A stretch of DNA of 64,000 nucleotides from Sphingomonas sp. HDW15A (GTDB taxonomy: Bacteria > Pseudomonadota > Alphaproteobacteria > Sphingomonadales > Sphingomonadaceae), in assembly GCF_011301715.1 (NCBI RefSeq), contig NZ_CP049870.1:2108001-2172000 (forward strand), read 5' to 3'. Position 1 is the stretch's first letter. Each line of letters opens with the position of its first letter. The notes below the pieces were generated by a model, which saw nothing but the letters and a program-made list of their open reading frames with translations, was not told the origin of the DNA and ran no database searches. Made by a program: the position numbers and the translations under genes. Of the stretch, positions 9,237 to 18,523 are shown one piece after another.

Positions 9237-10430
9237 GCGCAAGCGTAGCGCGTTCAATTTGATGAAGCCCTCCGCGTCGCGCTGGTCGTAGGCGCCGGCA
9301 TCGTCCTCGAACGTCACGACCTTTTCGCTGTAGAGCGAGTTGGGCGACTTGCGGCCGGTGATGTGGACGCCGCCCTTGTAGAGCTTCATCCGGACGGTCC
9401 CGTCGACCTTGGCCTGGCTATGATCGATCGCCGCCTGCAGCATCTCGCGCTCGGGCGAGAACCAGAAGCCATTGTAAACCAGCTCGGCATAGCGGGGCAT
9501 CAGCTCGTCCTTGAGGTGAGCGGCGCCGCGATCAAGTGTCAGCTGCTCGATCCCGCGGTGAGCGGCGTGGTAAATCGTCCCGCCCGGGGTTTCGTACATG
9601 CCCCGGCTCTTCATCCCGACGAAGCGGTTCTCGACCAAGTCGAGGCGGCCGATGCCGTGCTTCTTGCCCAAGTCATTGAGCTTCGCGAGCAACGTCGCCG
9701 GACTCATTGCCTCGCCATTCACTGCGACCCCGTCACCACCCTTGAAATCGATGGTGATTTCTTCCGGGGTGTCGGGCGCTGAGACGAGGTCGTCGGTCCG
9801 CGAATAGACGTAGTCGGGCACTTCTTCCCACGGATCCTCCAGCACCTTCCCCTCACTTGAGGTGTGGAGCAAATTGGCATCGGTCGAGAACGGGCTTTCG
9901 CCGCGCTTGTCTTTCGGCACGGGGATCTGGTTCTTCTCGGCGAAGTCGATCAGCGCGGTGCGGCTGTTCAAGTCCCATTCGCGCCACGGGGCGATGACCT
10001 TGATGTCCGGCGCGAGCGCATAATAGCCGAGCTCGAAGCGCACCTGGTCGTTGCCTTTGCCGGTCGCGCCGTGGCTGACGGCATCGGCGCCGACCTGGCG
10101 CGCAATCTCCACCTGCCGCTTGGCGATGAGCGGACGGGCAATCGAAGTGCCGAGTAGGTAAAGCCCTTCGTAAAGCGCGTTGGCGCGCATCATCGGGAAG
10201 ACGTACTCGCCGACGAACTCCTCGCGCAGGTCGTCAATGAAGATATGCTCGGGGCGGACGCCCATCAGCTCCGCCTTGTGGCGCGCCGGGTCCAGTTCCT
10301 CGCCCTGGCCGAGGTCTGCGGTAAACGTCACCACCTCGCAGCCGTAAGTCTGCTGCAGCCATTTCAGGATGACGCTGGTGTCGAGGCCGCCCGAAAAGGC
10401 GAGCACGACTCGGCGAATGGGGTCGGTCAC
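9213..10430 (-). CDS. argG: Argininosuccinate synthase
   Basis: A full-length 405-residue enzyme. The N-terminal PP-loop SGGLDTS (about residues 13-19) binds ATP. Downstream motifs typical of ArgG include [11 protein letters not shown] and [10 protein letters not shown]. It joins citrulline and aspartate to argininosuccinate in the cytoplasm, the penultimate step of arginine synthesis. The gene stands alone: it is convergent with the glycan-cluster gene (24-base overlap at its 3' end) and divergent from the EF-hand gene. The intergenic 10431-10559 must carry both promoters. No arginine-repressor box is evident to me. Confidence 0.97.
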   Translation of the reverse strand: MTDPIRRVVLAFSGGLDTSVILKWLQQTYGCEVVTFTADLGQGEELDPARHKAELMGVRPEHIFIDDLREEFVGEYVFPMMRANALYEGLYLLGTSIARPLIAKRQVEIARQVGADAVSHGATGKGNDQVRFELGYYALAPDIKVIAPWREWDLNSRTALIDFAEKNQIPVPKDKRGESPFSTDANLLHTSSEGKVLEDPWEEVPDYVYSRTDDLVSAPDTPEEITIDFKGGDGVAVNGEAMSPATLLAKLNDLGKKHGIGRLDLVENRFVGMKSRGMYETPGGTIYHAAHRGIEQLTLDRGAAHLKDELMPRYAELVYNGFWFSPEREMLQAAIDHSQAKVDGTVRMKLYKGGVHITGRKSPNSLYSEKVVTFEDDAGAYDQRDAEGFIKLNALRLRLLGRRDR

Positions 10431-10559
10431 GCTAGGTCTCCAGTGAGGAATGGCCGGCTCCTATGGTCCAGCGGCAAGCTGCGCAAGCATGAGCCGTTCA
10501 ACTGCCAGCAATCGGCGGCGGGTTAAGTTCGCGCGAAGGGATTGTGAGGAGGTCGGATT

Positions 10560-11180
10560 ATGAAGGCTCTTATTCTTTCCGTCATGCTGGCCGGAACGGC
10601 CGGGGTCGCCTTGGCCCAGGCGCCGCAGACGGTACCGGCCCCAGCCCCTGCTACGCCGATGGCCGCATCGCCGATGATGCAGATGCCCCAGACTCGCGAC
10701 GGCGTGGTGGCGATGGTCCGCGAGCATTTCACGCAGATGGACTCAAATCGCGACGGCTTTCTGACCCGCGACGAGATGCAGGCCATGCGCGGCGAGCGCC
10801 ATGCCAAGCGCATGGCGATGCGCGGAAAGACCGCCGGCACTCCGGGAGCAGGCGCTTTCGAGCGGCTCGACACCAATCGCGACAACATGATCAGCCGCGA
10901 AGAATTCGACTCGATGCGAACGATGCGTCAGGCGCATCGGGGTGAACGCGCGGGCAAGCGCGGCCAGCATATGGCGATGCGCGGGCCCGGCATGATGATG
11001 CGCCGCGCCGACGCTGACAAGGACGGGCGGGTTACGCTCGCCGAGGCGCAGGCCGCGGCGGTTCGCCACTTCGACATGGTCGATGTGAATCACGATGGCC
11101 GGATCACGCCGGAAGAGCGTCAGCAGATGCGCCAGCAGCGGATGCAGCAACGCGCTGCGCGGGCGCCAAAGGCCGGCTGA
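10560..11180 (+). CDS. Exported EF-hand calcium-binding protein
   Basis: A 206-residue protein with a signal peptide (residues 1-20, ending ALAQ) and four EF-hand loops at about 61-72, 104-115, 151-162 and 175-186, each with the DxNxDG-type pattern; the second, DTNRDNMISREE, has Asn in place of the loop glycine. The linkers are rich in Met, Arg and Gln. It is probably a periplasmic calcium-binding protein; no partner is known. ATG 10560 is preceded by GAGGAGGT. A strong intrinsic terminator follows at 11206-11238, so it is monocistronic. A second four-loop EF-hand exported protein lies at 29502-30002. Confidence 0.85.
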   Translation: MKALILSVMLAGTAGVALAQAPQTVPAPAPATPMAASPMMQMPQTRDGVVAMVREHFTQMDSNRDGFLTRDEMQAMRGERHAKRMAMRGKTAGTPGAGAFERLDTNRDNMISREEFDSMRTMRQAHRGERAGKRGQHMAMRGPGMMMRRADADKDGRVTLAEAQAAAVRHFDMVDVNHDGRITPEERQQMRQQRMQQRAARAPKAG

Positions 11181-11205
11181 ACGCCTTTAACAGTTGCACG
11201 CGAAA

Positions 11206-11238
11206 GGGCCCGGCTTCCCCTTGTGCCGGGCCCTTTTT
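11206..11238 (+). terminator. Intrinsic terminator after the EF-hand gene
   Basis: A nine-base perfect stem GGGCCCGGC (11206-11214) / GCCGGGCCC (11225-11233) with a ten-base loop is followed directly by five T (11234-11238). It sits 26 bases after the EF-hand stop codon. Confidence 0.9.
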
Positions 11239-11282
11239 CGTGCAGGTTTAGCAGTGGCTGTTCGTTGCCTTGGAGTTGCCCT

Positions 11283-13331
11283 GTGTCCGTGCGCCGTATT
11301 CGTTCGTTTCTCTTTGCCGCCTGTCTTTCCCTCCCGCTCTCCGCCGCCAATGCCGATGAAGGCATGTGGACGTTCGACGCCTTCCCGGCAGCGAAGATGC
11401 AGTCCGATTACGGCTGGGCGCCCGACCAGGCGTGGCTCGACAAGGTCCGCGCTTCCGCGGTTCGCCTGACCGGCGGCTGCTCCGCCAGCTTCGTTTCAAG
11501 GCAGGCCCTGATCCTCACCAACCACCATTGTGTCGCGACCTGCGTCGAGCAAAACTCGACGGCTTCCAACAATATCCTGAAGGCCGGCTTCACAGCGCGT
11601 ACGAAGGACGAGGAGTTGAAGTGCGCCGGCCAGCAGGCGGAGGTCGTCACGGCGATCGCCGACGTCACCCCGCGCGTGAAGGCGGCAATCGGCAGTGCCA
11701 CCGGCGAGGCGGCGATCAAGGCCCGCGCGGCGATCATTTCGGAAATCGAGAAGGCCGGCTGCACCGACACGAGCAAGACGCGTTGCCAGGTCGTCTCGCT
11801 CTACGGCGGCGGCCAGTACAAGCTCTACATCTACCGCAAATATAGCGACGTCCGGCTGGTGTGGGCGCCCGAAGCGCAGGCTGCGCAGTTCGGCGGCGAC
11901 CCCGACAACTTCAACTTCCCGCGCTATTCGATGGATGCGAGCTTCCTGCGGGCCTATGAGGACGGCAAGCCCGTCGCGACGCCTCAGCACCTGGAGTGGA
12001 ACCCGCGCGGCCCGAAGGACGGCGAAGCGACGTTCGTCGTCGGCAATCCCGGCTCGACCCAGCGCATGTTCACCAGCGAGCAGCTGGCATTCCAGCGCGA
12101 GCTTGCGGTGCCGATCACGGTCACGACCTATTCGGAGCTGCGCGGAAGGTTGATCGCAGCGATGGCGTCCGATCCGGCCAAGGCGCGCGAGGCCGCCGAG
12201 ACGCTCGGCGGGATCGAGAACAGCCTGAAGGTATATATCGGCCGCCAGAAAGCGCTCGGCGACCCGGTGTTCGTCGGCAAGCTCGCGGCAGCCGACGCTG
12301 AGCTGAAAGCGCGCAGCCAGGGCAACTCGGCGATCGGCAATCCGTGGGCCGACATCGCCTCGGCGATGAACGCCTACCGCGATTTCTATATCGCCGACCG
12401 CTTCTCGCTGCCGAGCGGAGACCTGTTCAACTATGCGATGACGCTGGTCCGGCTAGCGTCTGAGCGCGGCAAGCCCGCAGCCGAACGCCTGCCCGGCTAT
12501 TCGGATTCGGCGATTCCGCTGGCAGAGAAGAGGCTGACCGACCCGCGGCCCATCTATCCCTGGCTCGACGCGCTGACGATGGAATGGTCGTTGTCGAAGG
12601 CGCGCGAATATCTCGGCGCGGACCATCCACAGACGAAAATCCTGCTCGGCAAGGAATCGCCCGAAGCGCTGGCGAAGCGGCTCGTTGCCGGGACGCAGCT
12701 TGCCGATCCCGCGGTACGTCGGGCGCTGCTCGACGGGGGCGCGAAAGCGATCGCGGCGTCGAAAGACCCGATGATCGTCTATGCCCGCTCGATCGACGCC
12801 AACGACCGAGCGCTCCAAAAACGTTACGACGAACTGGTCGACGCGCCACTGACCGCGGCCCAGGCCAAACTCGCCGACGCGCGCTTCGCCGCTTACGGAA
12901 GCTCGGCATATCCGGACGCGACCTTCACGCTACGGATCAGCTACGGAAAGGTCGCCGGCTGGACCGAGAACGGCCGCCAGGTTCCGACCCGCACGACGCT
13001 GGGCGGGACGTTCGACCGCGCGACGGGGTTCGAACCGTTCGACCTTCCGCCGGCCTTCGTTTCCAACAAGGCACGGATCGACAAGGAGGCGACCTACGAT
13101 TTCGTCACTACCAACGACATCATCGGCGGCAATTCGGGCTCGCCCGTCATTGACCGCGCCGGCACGGTGATCGGCGCCGCCTTCGACGGCAACATCCACT
13201 CGCTTGGCGGGAATTACGGTTACGACGGGACGATCAACCGCACCGTCGTTGTATCCACCGACGCGGTCGAGGAAGCGCTGCGCAATATCTACCCGGCGCC
13301 CCACCTGCTGGCAGAGCTTCACGCCAGATAG
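11283..13331 (+). CDS. S46 family dipeptidyl peptidase (DPP7/DPP11-like)
   Basis: A 682-residue exported serine peptidase. A signal peptide covers about residues 1-24. The catalytic histidine lies in TNHHC (about 80-83) and the catalytic serine in GGNSGSPV (about 617-620), both hallmarks of peptidase family S46, which removes dipeptides from the N-termini of peptides in the periplasm. GTG 11283 was chosen because GGAG lies seven bases upstream and a signal peptide follows directly. Whether it prefers hydrophobic (DPP7) or acidic (DPP11) residues depends on one residue near the active serine that I cannot align by eye. It converges on cfa with a nine-base gap. Confidence 0.92.
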   Translation: MSVRRIRSFLFAACLSLPLSAANADEGMWTFDAFPAAKMQSDYGWAPDQAWLDKVRASAVRLTGGCSASFVSRQALILTNHHCVATCVEQNSTASNNILKAGFTARTKDEELKCAGQQAEVVTAIADVTPRVKAAIGSATGEAAIKARAAIISEIEKAGCTDTSKTRCQVVSLYGGGQYKLYIYRKYSDVRLVWAPEAQAAQFGGDPDNFNFPRYSMDASFLRAYEDGKPVATPQHLEWNPRGPKDGEATFVVGNPGSTQRMFTSEQLAFQRELAVPITVTTYSELRGRLIAAMASDPAKAREAAETLGGIENSLKVYIGRQKALGDPVFVGKLAAADAELKARSQGNSAIGNPWADIASAMNAYRDFYIADRFSLPSGDLFNYAMTLVRLASERGKPAAERLPGYSDSAIPLAEKRLTDPRPIYPWLDALTMEWSLSKAREYLGADHPQTKILLGKESPEALAKRLVAGTQLADPAVRRALLDGGAKAIAASKDPMIVYARSIDANDRALQKRYDELVDAPLTAAQAKLADARFAAYGSSAYPDATFTLRISYGKVAGWTENGRQVPTRTTLGGTFDRATGFEPFDLPPAFVSNKARIDKEATYDFVTTNDIIGGNSGSPVIDRAGTVIGAAFDGNIHSLGGNYGYDGTINRTVVVSTDAVEEALRNIYPAPHLLAELHAR

Positions 13332-13340
13332 GCTCAGCGT

Positions 13341-14564
13341 TCAGCCAAGGTCGCGGAGGCGGCGCTCTTCCTCGATCATGTAATCGCGCGTGATCGGAAG
13401 AGCGCTGCGCTCGCGGATATATTGCAGCTGGTAGTTGCAGCCCGAGCCGCTCTCGAAAAAGACGATCGCACCGGACAGGTAGAACTCCCACATCCGGCAA
13501 AAGCGCTCGTCGTAGAGCCTCACCATCTTCGGCCGCGCCGCGGTGAACCGCTTCAGCCATTCGCGTACGGTGAGCGCGTAGTGCAGGCGAAGCGTCTCGA
13601 TATCGCTGGTGATTAGTCGCTGGCGGCCGCTTGCTGAGGTGATGTCGTTCAGCGACGGCAAGTAACCGCCGGGGAAAATATATTTGGCGACGAACGGATC
13701 CGACGACTTCCCGGCCTTGCCGAACTTGCCGATGGTGTGAAGCAGCATCACGCCATCGGGCTTCAGCAGCGAGCGGCACTTGGCGAAGAATTCGTCGAAA
13801 TGGGCCAGGCCGACATGCTCGAACATGCCGACCGACACGATCCGGTCGAACGGCCCTTCGACATCGCGATAGTCGATCAGTTCGAACCGCACCCGATCCT
13901 CGACGCCGGCTTCCTTGGCGCGGCGGCGAGCAACCGCGAGCTGGTGCTCCGACAATGTGACTCCGGTGACGTCCACATCCGCGACGCGGTTAAGGTAAAG
14001 CGCCATTCCGCCCCAGCCGCAGCCGATGTCGAGCACCTTCTGGCCCGGCTTCAGCGCGAGCTTGGCGGCGATATGCGCCTTTTTGTCCAGCTGCGCCTGT
14101 TCGAGGCTGTTCGACGGATCCGTATAATAAGCGCAGCTATACTGCATGTCGGGGTCGAGAAAAGTCTCGTAGAGCTCGTCGCTTAGATCGTAATGATGGG
14201 CGACGTTGCGCCGCGACTCCTTGCGCCAGTTGCGCCGGAACAGCGCGCGAACCGGGTTCATCTTGCCCTTGTTGAGCTTGGCCCGCCCCTTGCCGCCGTC
14301 CTCCCAGCGGTTGGACCCGACGACCAGCTTCAGAAGGTCGAGGATCGTCCCGTTCTCGACCTCCAGCCGGCCGTCCATATACGCTTCGCCGACGGCGAGC
14401 CGGGGATTGCGGAGAATGGCGAGGGCAACTCGTCGATCCGCCATCCGCACCCTAAGCCCGTCGCCTTCGCCCGGACCGAACGACCGCTTGCCGCCGCCCG
14501 GTAGGATGAGAGTCAGCCTGCCGTTGCTGATGATTTTCTCGAGCAGGTTTTCGAGTAAAGCCAT
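13341..14564 (-). CDS. cfa: Cyclopropane-fatty-acyl-phospholipid synthase
   Basis: A 407-residue enzyme of the CFA/mycolic acid methyltransferase family. It has the family N-terminal domain, a SAM-binding loop DIGCGWGG, and the downstream motifs YDLSDELYE, YSCAYY and FEHVGLAHFDEFF. It adds a methylene group from SAM to unsaturated acyl chains of membrane phospholipids, which usually protects against acid and osmotic stress. Start ATG 14564. It is followed upstream by rlmN on the same strand with a 58-base gap, so co-transcription is possible. Confidence 0.93.
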   Translation of the reverse strand: MALLENLLEKIISNGRLTLILPGGGKRSFGPGEGDGLRVRMADRRVALAILRNPRLAVGEAYMDGRLEVENGTILDLLKLVVGSNRWEDGGKGRAKLNKGKMNPVRALFRRNWRKESRRNVAHHYDLSDELYETFLDPDMQYSCAYYTDPSNSLEQAQLDKKAHIAAKLALKPGQKVLDIGCGWGGMALYLNRVADVDVTGVTLSEHQLAVARRRAKEAGVEDRVRFELIDYRDVEGPFDRIVSVGMFEHVGLAHFDEFFAKCRSLLKPDGVMLLHTIGKFGKAGKSSDPFVAKYIFPGGYLPSLNDITSASGRQRLITSDIETLRLHYALTVREWLKRFTAARPKMVRLYDERFCRMWEFYLSGAIVFFESGSGCNYQLQYIRERSALPITRDYMIEEERRLRDLG

Positions 14565-14622
14565 GGGCCGCCCCTCCGGTGATCGCGGCGGAGCTTAGCC
14601 TGCGGCGGCGCGCAAGCAAGCG

Positions 14623-15792
14623 TCAGGCGGCGTTGCGCTTCCTTCGTTCCGCGGCGGTCTTGAGCTGCCCGCAGGCAGCGTCGATGTCGCGGCCACGCGG
14701 AGTCCGCACCGGAGCGCTGATGCCGGATTCGAAGACGATGTTGCTGAACGCCCGGATTCGATCCGGGGTCGAGCATTCGTAGGGCGCCCCGCCCCACGGA
14801 TTGAAGGGGATCAGGTTGACCTTGGCCGGAAGCTTGTAGGCCTTGAGCAGGCGCACCAGCTCGCGCGCGTCTTCGTCGCTGTCGTTCTTGTCCTTGAGCA
14901 TCACATATTCGAAGGTGATGCGGCGGGCGTTGTTGGCGCCAGGATAAGCGGCGCAGGCCTCGAGCAATTGCTCGATCCCGTATTTGCGGTTCAATGGCAC
15001 GATCTCGTCGCGGACTTCCTTCGTCACCGCGTGAAGCGAGACGGCCAGGTTCACCCCGATCTCTTCGCCGGCGCGCTCCATCATCGGAACGACGCCACTG
15101 GTCGACAGCGTGATGCGGCGCTTCGACAGGCCAAGCCCGTCGCCGTCCATGACGATCTTCAGGGCGTCGCGGACATTGTCGAAGTTGTAGAGTGGCTCTC
15201 CCATGCCCATCATGACGATGTTGGTCAGCATCCGTCCTTCCGGGCTAGACGGCCATTCGCCCAGCGCGTCGCGGGCGAGCATGACCTGGCCGACGATCTC
15301 CGCAGGCTCGAGGTTGCGGACCAGCGCCATCGTGCCGGTGTGGCAAAAGCGGCAGTTGAGGGTGCAGCCGACCTGGCTCGATACGCAAAGCGTGCCGCGG
15401 TCCGCATCCGGAATGAAGACCATCTCGAAATCGTGGCCGTCATGCGTCTTCAGCAGCCACTTGCGGGTGCCGTCGATTGAGACCTGCGCCTCGACCACAT
15501 CCGGACGCGTGATCGCAAACCGCTCGGCAAGCCATGGCTTCTGCGCCTTGGCGATGTCGGTCATCGATTCGAAATCGGTCGCACCGCGGTTGTAGATCCA
15601 GTGCCAGATCTGCTTGGCGCGGAGCCTGGCCTGCTTCGGCTCGAGCCCTGCCGTTTCCAATACCCGTCGGATGTCGTCCCTGGGCAGGCCGACCAATTCG
15701 GTCCTGCCGTCGGCTCGCGGGCTAACCGCGCGCTTGACGGGCACGGGATCGACGGTGCCGGGAATCGGCATCAAGGCAGTATCGGCGCTCAT
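14623..15792 (-). CDS. rlmN: Dual-specificity 23S rRNA/tRNA adenine C2 methyltransferase
   Basis: A 389-residue radical-SAM enzyme. The CTLNCRFC motif (CxxxCxxC) binds the 4Fe-4S cluster, and the family sequences [15 protein letters not shown] and LAVSLHA are present. RlmN methylates A2503 of 23S rRNA and A37 of some tRNAs in the cytoplasm, using two SAM molecules and a methyl-cysteine intermediate. ATG 15792 gives the usual length with a short N-terminal extension; longer starts upstream are possible but unlikely. It lies between the exported protein gene at 15830 and cfa, all on the minus strand. Confidence 0.96.
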   Translation of the reverse strand: MSADTALMPIPGTVDPVPVKRAVSPRADGRTELVGLPRDDIRRVLETAGLEPKQARLRAKQIWHWIYNRGATDFESMTDIAKAQKPWLAERFAITRPDVVEAQVSIDGTRKWLLKTHDGHDFEMVFIPDADRGTLCVSSQVGCTLNCRFCHTGTMALVRNLEPAEIVGQVMLARDALGEWPSSPEGRMLTNIVMMGMGEPLYNFDNVRDALKIVMDGDGLGLSKRRITLSTSGVVPMMERAGEEIGVNLAVSLHAVTKEVRDEIVPLNRKYGIEQLLEACAAYPGANNARRITFEYVMLKDKNDSDEDARELVRLLKAYKLPAKVNLIPFNPWGGAPYECSTPDRIRAFSNIVFESGISAPVRTPRGRDIDAACGQLKTAAERRKRNAA

Positions 15793-15829
15793 GGATTGGC
15801 GCCCATGTAGTGCGAATGTGGCGAAAATT

Positions 15830-16306
15830 CTACTGCGGCTTGGAGCAGGCCGCGGCCGCAGCGTCGATCGTCGTCGGCGCCCCGTCAAGCAGGAAGCGAT
15901 CGGTCATCCGCCGTCCCGACTGGTCGCGGGACGAAAGGTGCGCGCCGCCAGACGCGCGGATCGCAGTAATTATCGCGGCTTCCTGTGCCGACCCTCGGCT
16001 CCATGCGGACTGGCCGCGAGCGACGAGATCGAACGGCTGATCGCCGACGGTCAGGATCACGCTGCTTCCTTCGCGCAACGGCCTGCGAAATCGAAAGGAT
16101 AATTCGCCCGAACGGCGCCCGCTGCGGTCGTAGGTTATTGCCAGGATGGTTGCCGGCTTGCGCACATCCTCGGGCAATAGCGCCCGGGTGACGGCTTCGC
16201 ATTGCGAGCCGCGATCGAATGCCGCCCATTGGCCGCGCGCAACGATTGTGCGCGGCGGACCGGCTGCGGCGACAATAGCCGCCAGCGCAAGCACAGACGC
16301 CAACAT
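15830..16306 (-). CDS. Exported hypothetical protein, possibly invasion-associated locus B-like
   Basis: A 158-residue protein with a signal peptide of about 15 residues. The mature part is a small domain with paired cysteines (near residues 36 and 154) and alternating hydrophobic strands including WAAFDRG and a late IAA-rich segment, a pattern resembling the IalB family of alphaproteobacteria. That assignment is by pattern only. ATG 16306 is the first start after the upstream pilin gene's stop (16321). It precedes rlmN by 37 bases on the same strand. Function is unknown. Confidence 0.6.
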   Translation of the reverse strand: MLASVLALAAIVAAAGPPRTIVARGQWAAFDRGSQCEAVTRALLPEDVRKPATILAITYDRSGRRSGELSFRFRRPLREGSSVILTVGDQPFDLVARGQSAWSRGSAQEAAIITAIRASGGAHLSSRDQSGRRMTDRFLLDGAPTTIDAAAAACSKPQ

Positions 16307-16320
16307 TCGGATGCGTTAGT

Positions 16321-16503
16321 TCAGCAGCCGGGCGCGGTCGAGGAGGTCGCGCATTCGGCGGGCGCTTCGACAGAATCGGTCACGGCCGTCCCAAGCGCCA
16401 ACGCGCCGAAGGTGATCGCCGCGCCGAGGATCGCGAACACGAGGGCGTATTCCGCGACGGCGGCACCCGAACGGTCGATCAGCAGCTGGACGAGTCGGCG
16501 CAT
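16321..16503 (-). CDS. Flp-family type IVb pilin-like small protein
   Basis: A 60-residue protein with a short basic N-terminus, the sequence RSGAAVAEYAL and a single hydrophobic helix (about residues 15-42). This is the Flp/Fap pilin arrangement: Flp prepilins are cut after a Gly just before the hydrophobic stretch containing a Glu-Tyr pair. No tad/cpa assembly genes are in the window, so it is solitary here. AGAGAAG lies upstream of ATG 16503. It may be an orphan pilin assembled by a Tad system elsewhere or a pseudopilin of other use. Confidence 0.65.
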   Translation of the reverse strand: MRRLVQLLIDRSGAAVAEYALVFAILGAAITFGALALGTAVTDSVEAPAECATSSTAPGC

Positions 16504-16828
16504 ATGACTTCTCTAAATCCCCTTCGCGGCAGGCCGCGTAATTCCCAATGAAGTTGAGCAATTCGCGCCGCTTGCAACGCTCCGAAGCCGTGCATCCCGA
16601 TGAATGAAAAGTCAAGATTCGGCGTTAACGAAAGTTAAAGCTCGTCCCGGAATGTGACAGCGGCGAACAGAGCTTGTGAGTCTCGTTTTGGCGGGATTTC
16701 CAACCGCTTCGGAGCGGCCTTGCCCTTTGCGAGGCATTGTGATTGTTTCCGCCCGCTCGGTGTCCGGTCCTTTCAGGGGTTGGGAGGCGAGTGTTGCGTC
16801 CAGCGTTTGTCTTCGCGGCCATGTTGCC
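16504..16828. other. Intergenic region, divergent promoters expected
   Basis: About 325 bases between the Flp-like gene and the NfrB-like glycosyltransferase, which diverge. It is more A+T-rich around 16600-16640 (repeated GTTAA/TTAAAG). I see no convincing small gene. The glycosyltransferase frame stays open back to a GTG at 16676, but that extension does not look like protein. Confidence 0.5.
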
Positions 16829-18199
16829 GTGACCCCATCATTTCTGATTGCCGACTTGGCATCGGAACTGGCGCTATTTGCTGCGGCCGGCTTCCTGCTG
16901 TTTGCTCTCGACGACCTTGCCGTCGACCTCATCTACTTCGGCCGGCGACTGTGGCGCTCCGCAACAGTCTTCAGCCGGCATCGGCGAGCCGACGCCGACA
17001 GGCTGACCAAGCCGCGCCGTCCGGGACAAATGGCATTGTTTGTTCCCGCCTTGGACGAAGGCACGGTCGCCGCGGACATGGTCCGCGCTACGACCGAGCG
17101 TTGGGACGCTAGCGACTTCCGTATCTTCGTCGGTGTCTATCCCAACGATGCCGCGACTCTGGCCGCGATGAGCAGGATTGCGGACCCGCGCGTGGAAGTC
17201 ATCGTACTTCCGCATTCCGAGCCGACGACGAAGGCCGATTGCCTCAATCAACTCTATGATGCGCTGGTCGCCACCGAATGCCGCGAGAGCTGGACGGCAA
17301 AGGCGGTGATTCTTCACGACTCGGAAGATCTCGTTCATCCGCTGGAGCTTTCGCTGTTCGATGCGCTCGTCGAGCGGGCGGCGCTCGTCCAGCTTCCCGT
17401 GCTTCCCTTGCCGAGCCCGAATTCTCCTTGGATCTCGGGCCATTACTGCGACGAATTCGCCGAGTGCCACGGGAAGGAAATGGTCGTTCGCGAAGCGATC
17501 GGGGCGTCGATACCGCTCGCCGGCGTGGGCTGCGCGATCGAGCGTGCCGCCCTTGCGCGTCTCGCCGCCGGCCGTGACGGCCATCCATTCGCAGCCGACT
17601 GCCTGACCGAGGATTATGAGCTTGGCCTGCGGCTTGGCGCGCTCGCCGAATCGAGCATGTTCGTCCGCATTCCGGCCTATGCCGGAAGCCGGGCGGTGGT
17701 CGCCTCGCGCGACCATTTTCCGGAGTCGCTCGGCGCAGCGGTCCGCCAGAAGGCCCGGTGGATTGGTGGTATCGCACTTTCCGGCTGTGAACGCCTCGGC
17801 TGGCAGGGCGGCCTAGGCGAGCGCTGGATGCGAATGCGCGACCTGCGCGGACCGCTCGTCGCCCTGCTTCTTGTCGCCGGCTATTCGGCGGCATTCCTCT
17901 GGCTCCAGATCGGCATCGCCATGGCGCTCGGGGCGCCTGTAACCTTGGCGGTTTCGCCGACGCTCTCCTTCCTGTTGAAGTTCAACCTGGCGATGCTGTT
18001 CTGGCGCCTACTTGTCCGCTTCGGCTTCGTGACCGCGGCTTATGGCCCTGCCGAAGGGCTTCGCTCTCTGCCCCGAATGGTGGTCGGAAACTTTATCGCC
18101 ATTCTCGCGGTCAAGCGCTCCATCGCAATCCTCGCTGGAGGTCCCGCCTGCTCGGACAAGACCAGTCCCACTTTCCCGGCTCAAGAGAATATACGTTGA
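16829..18199 (+). CDS. NfrB-like membrane glycosyltransferase (GT2)
   Basis: A protein of about 456 residues. An N-terminal hydrophobic helix is followed by a GT2 catalytic region: ALFVPALDE at its start, HDSEDLVHP as the metal/nucleotide-sugar site, LTEDYELGLR as the acceptor-site ED motif and a QKARWIGG motif (the QxxRW of processive synthases). At least two C-terminal helices follow. This order resembles the N-terminal half of phage N4 receptor protein B (NfrB), linked to exopolysaccharide synthesis. GTG 16829 is chosen because it begins directly at the first membrane helix; no clear Shine-Dalgarno site supports it. The stop overlaps a TTG start of the next small gene (TTGA). Confidence 0.75.
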   Translation: MTPSFLIADLASELALFAAAGFLLFALDDLAVDLIYFGRRLWRSATVFSRHRRADADRLTKPRRPGQMALFVPALDEGTVAADMVRATTERWDASDFRIFVGVYPNDAATLAAMSRIADPRVEVIVLPHSEPTTKADCLNQLYDALVATECRESWTAKAVILHDSEDLVHPLELSLFDALVERAALVQLPVLPLPSPNSPWISGHYCDEFAECHGKEMVVREAIGASIPLAGVGCAIERAALARLAAGRDGHPFAADCLTEDYELGLRLGALAESSMFVRIPAYAGSRAVVASRDHFPESLGAAVRQKARWIGGIALSGCERLGWQGGLGERWMRMRDLRGPLVALLLVAGYSAAFLWLQIGIAMALGAPVTLAVSPTLSFLLKFNLAMLFWRLLVRFGFVTAAYGPAEGLRSLPRMVVGNFIAILAVKRSIAILAGGPACSDKTSPTFPAQENIR

Positions 18200-18450
18200 G
18201 CGCGCCCATCCGGTTTACCGGCCTCGTCTTGTTTGGGTGGGTCGGCGTTCGCGCGGCGAGCCTCGGCCTACTGCTGGGAAGACGGCGCTGGTGCCGCCGG
18301 AATGTGCCCAGTCTCTTGCGCAATCCTCTTCAGCATTTGGTTTCGACGCCGGCGACGCAGGCGTTCAGCGAGGCGGACCCGACCGCGCCGGCCATGCCGC
18401 CCTACGGCTACGACGCCCTTGCCCGCAGCAGCCTTATGGCCCGGCGCTGA
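18196..18450 (+). CDS. Small membrane/proline-rich protein, possibly frame-disrupted
   Basis: An 84-residue reading frame starting at TTG 18196, overlapping the glycosyltransferase stop by four bases, which suggests coupling. The first 28 residues form a plausible membrane anchor (TGLVLFGWVGVRAASLGLLLG). The middle is basic and unlike a normal protein. Near the end, MPPYGYDAL is followed by a stop, but one extra C in the run at 18422-18424 would give a continuing frame with PQQPYGPALTIANDF and a TAG at 18468-18470. Sphingomonads often carry a longer proline/tyrosine-rich protein at this place; this may be a shortened or broken version. Function unknown. Confidence 0.4.
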   Translation: MSAPIRFTGLVLFGWVGVRAASLGLLLGRRRWCRRNVPSLLRNPLQHLVSTPATQAFSEADPTAPAMPPYGYDALARSSLMARR

Positions 18451-18523
18451 CCATCGCCAACGACTTCTAGTAATCCCTTCACTGGAAACCGGAGAGCCGC
18501 GCGGCTAGCGTCACTGCGGACGC

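Noticed and set aside
16676..16828. N-terminal extension of the NfrB-like glycosyltransferase
   Set aside because: The 51 extra residues have no membrane or catalytic pattern; the protein most likely starts at the first helix.
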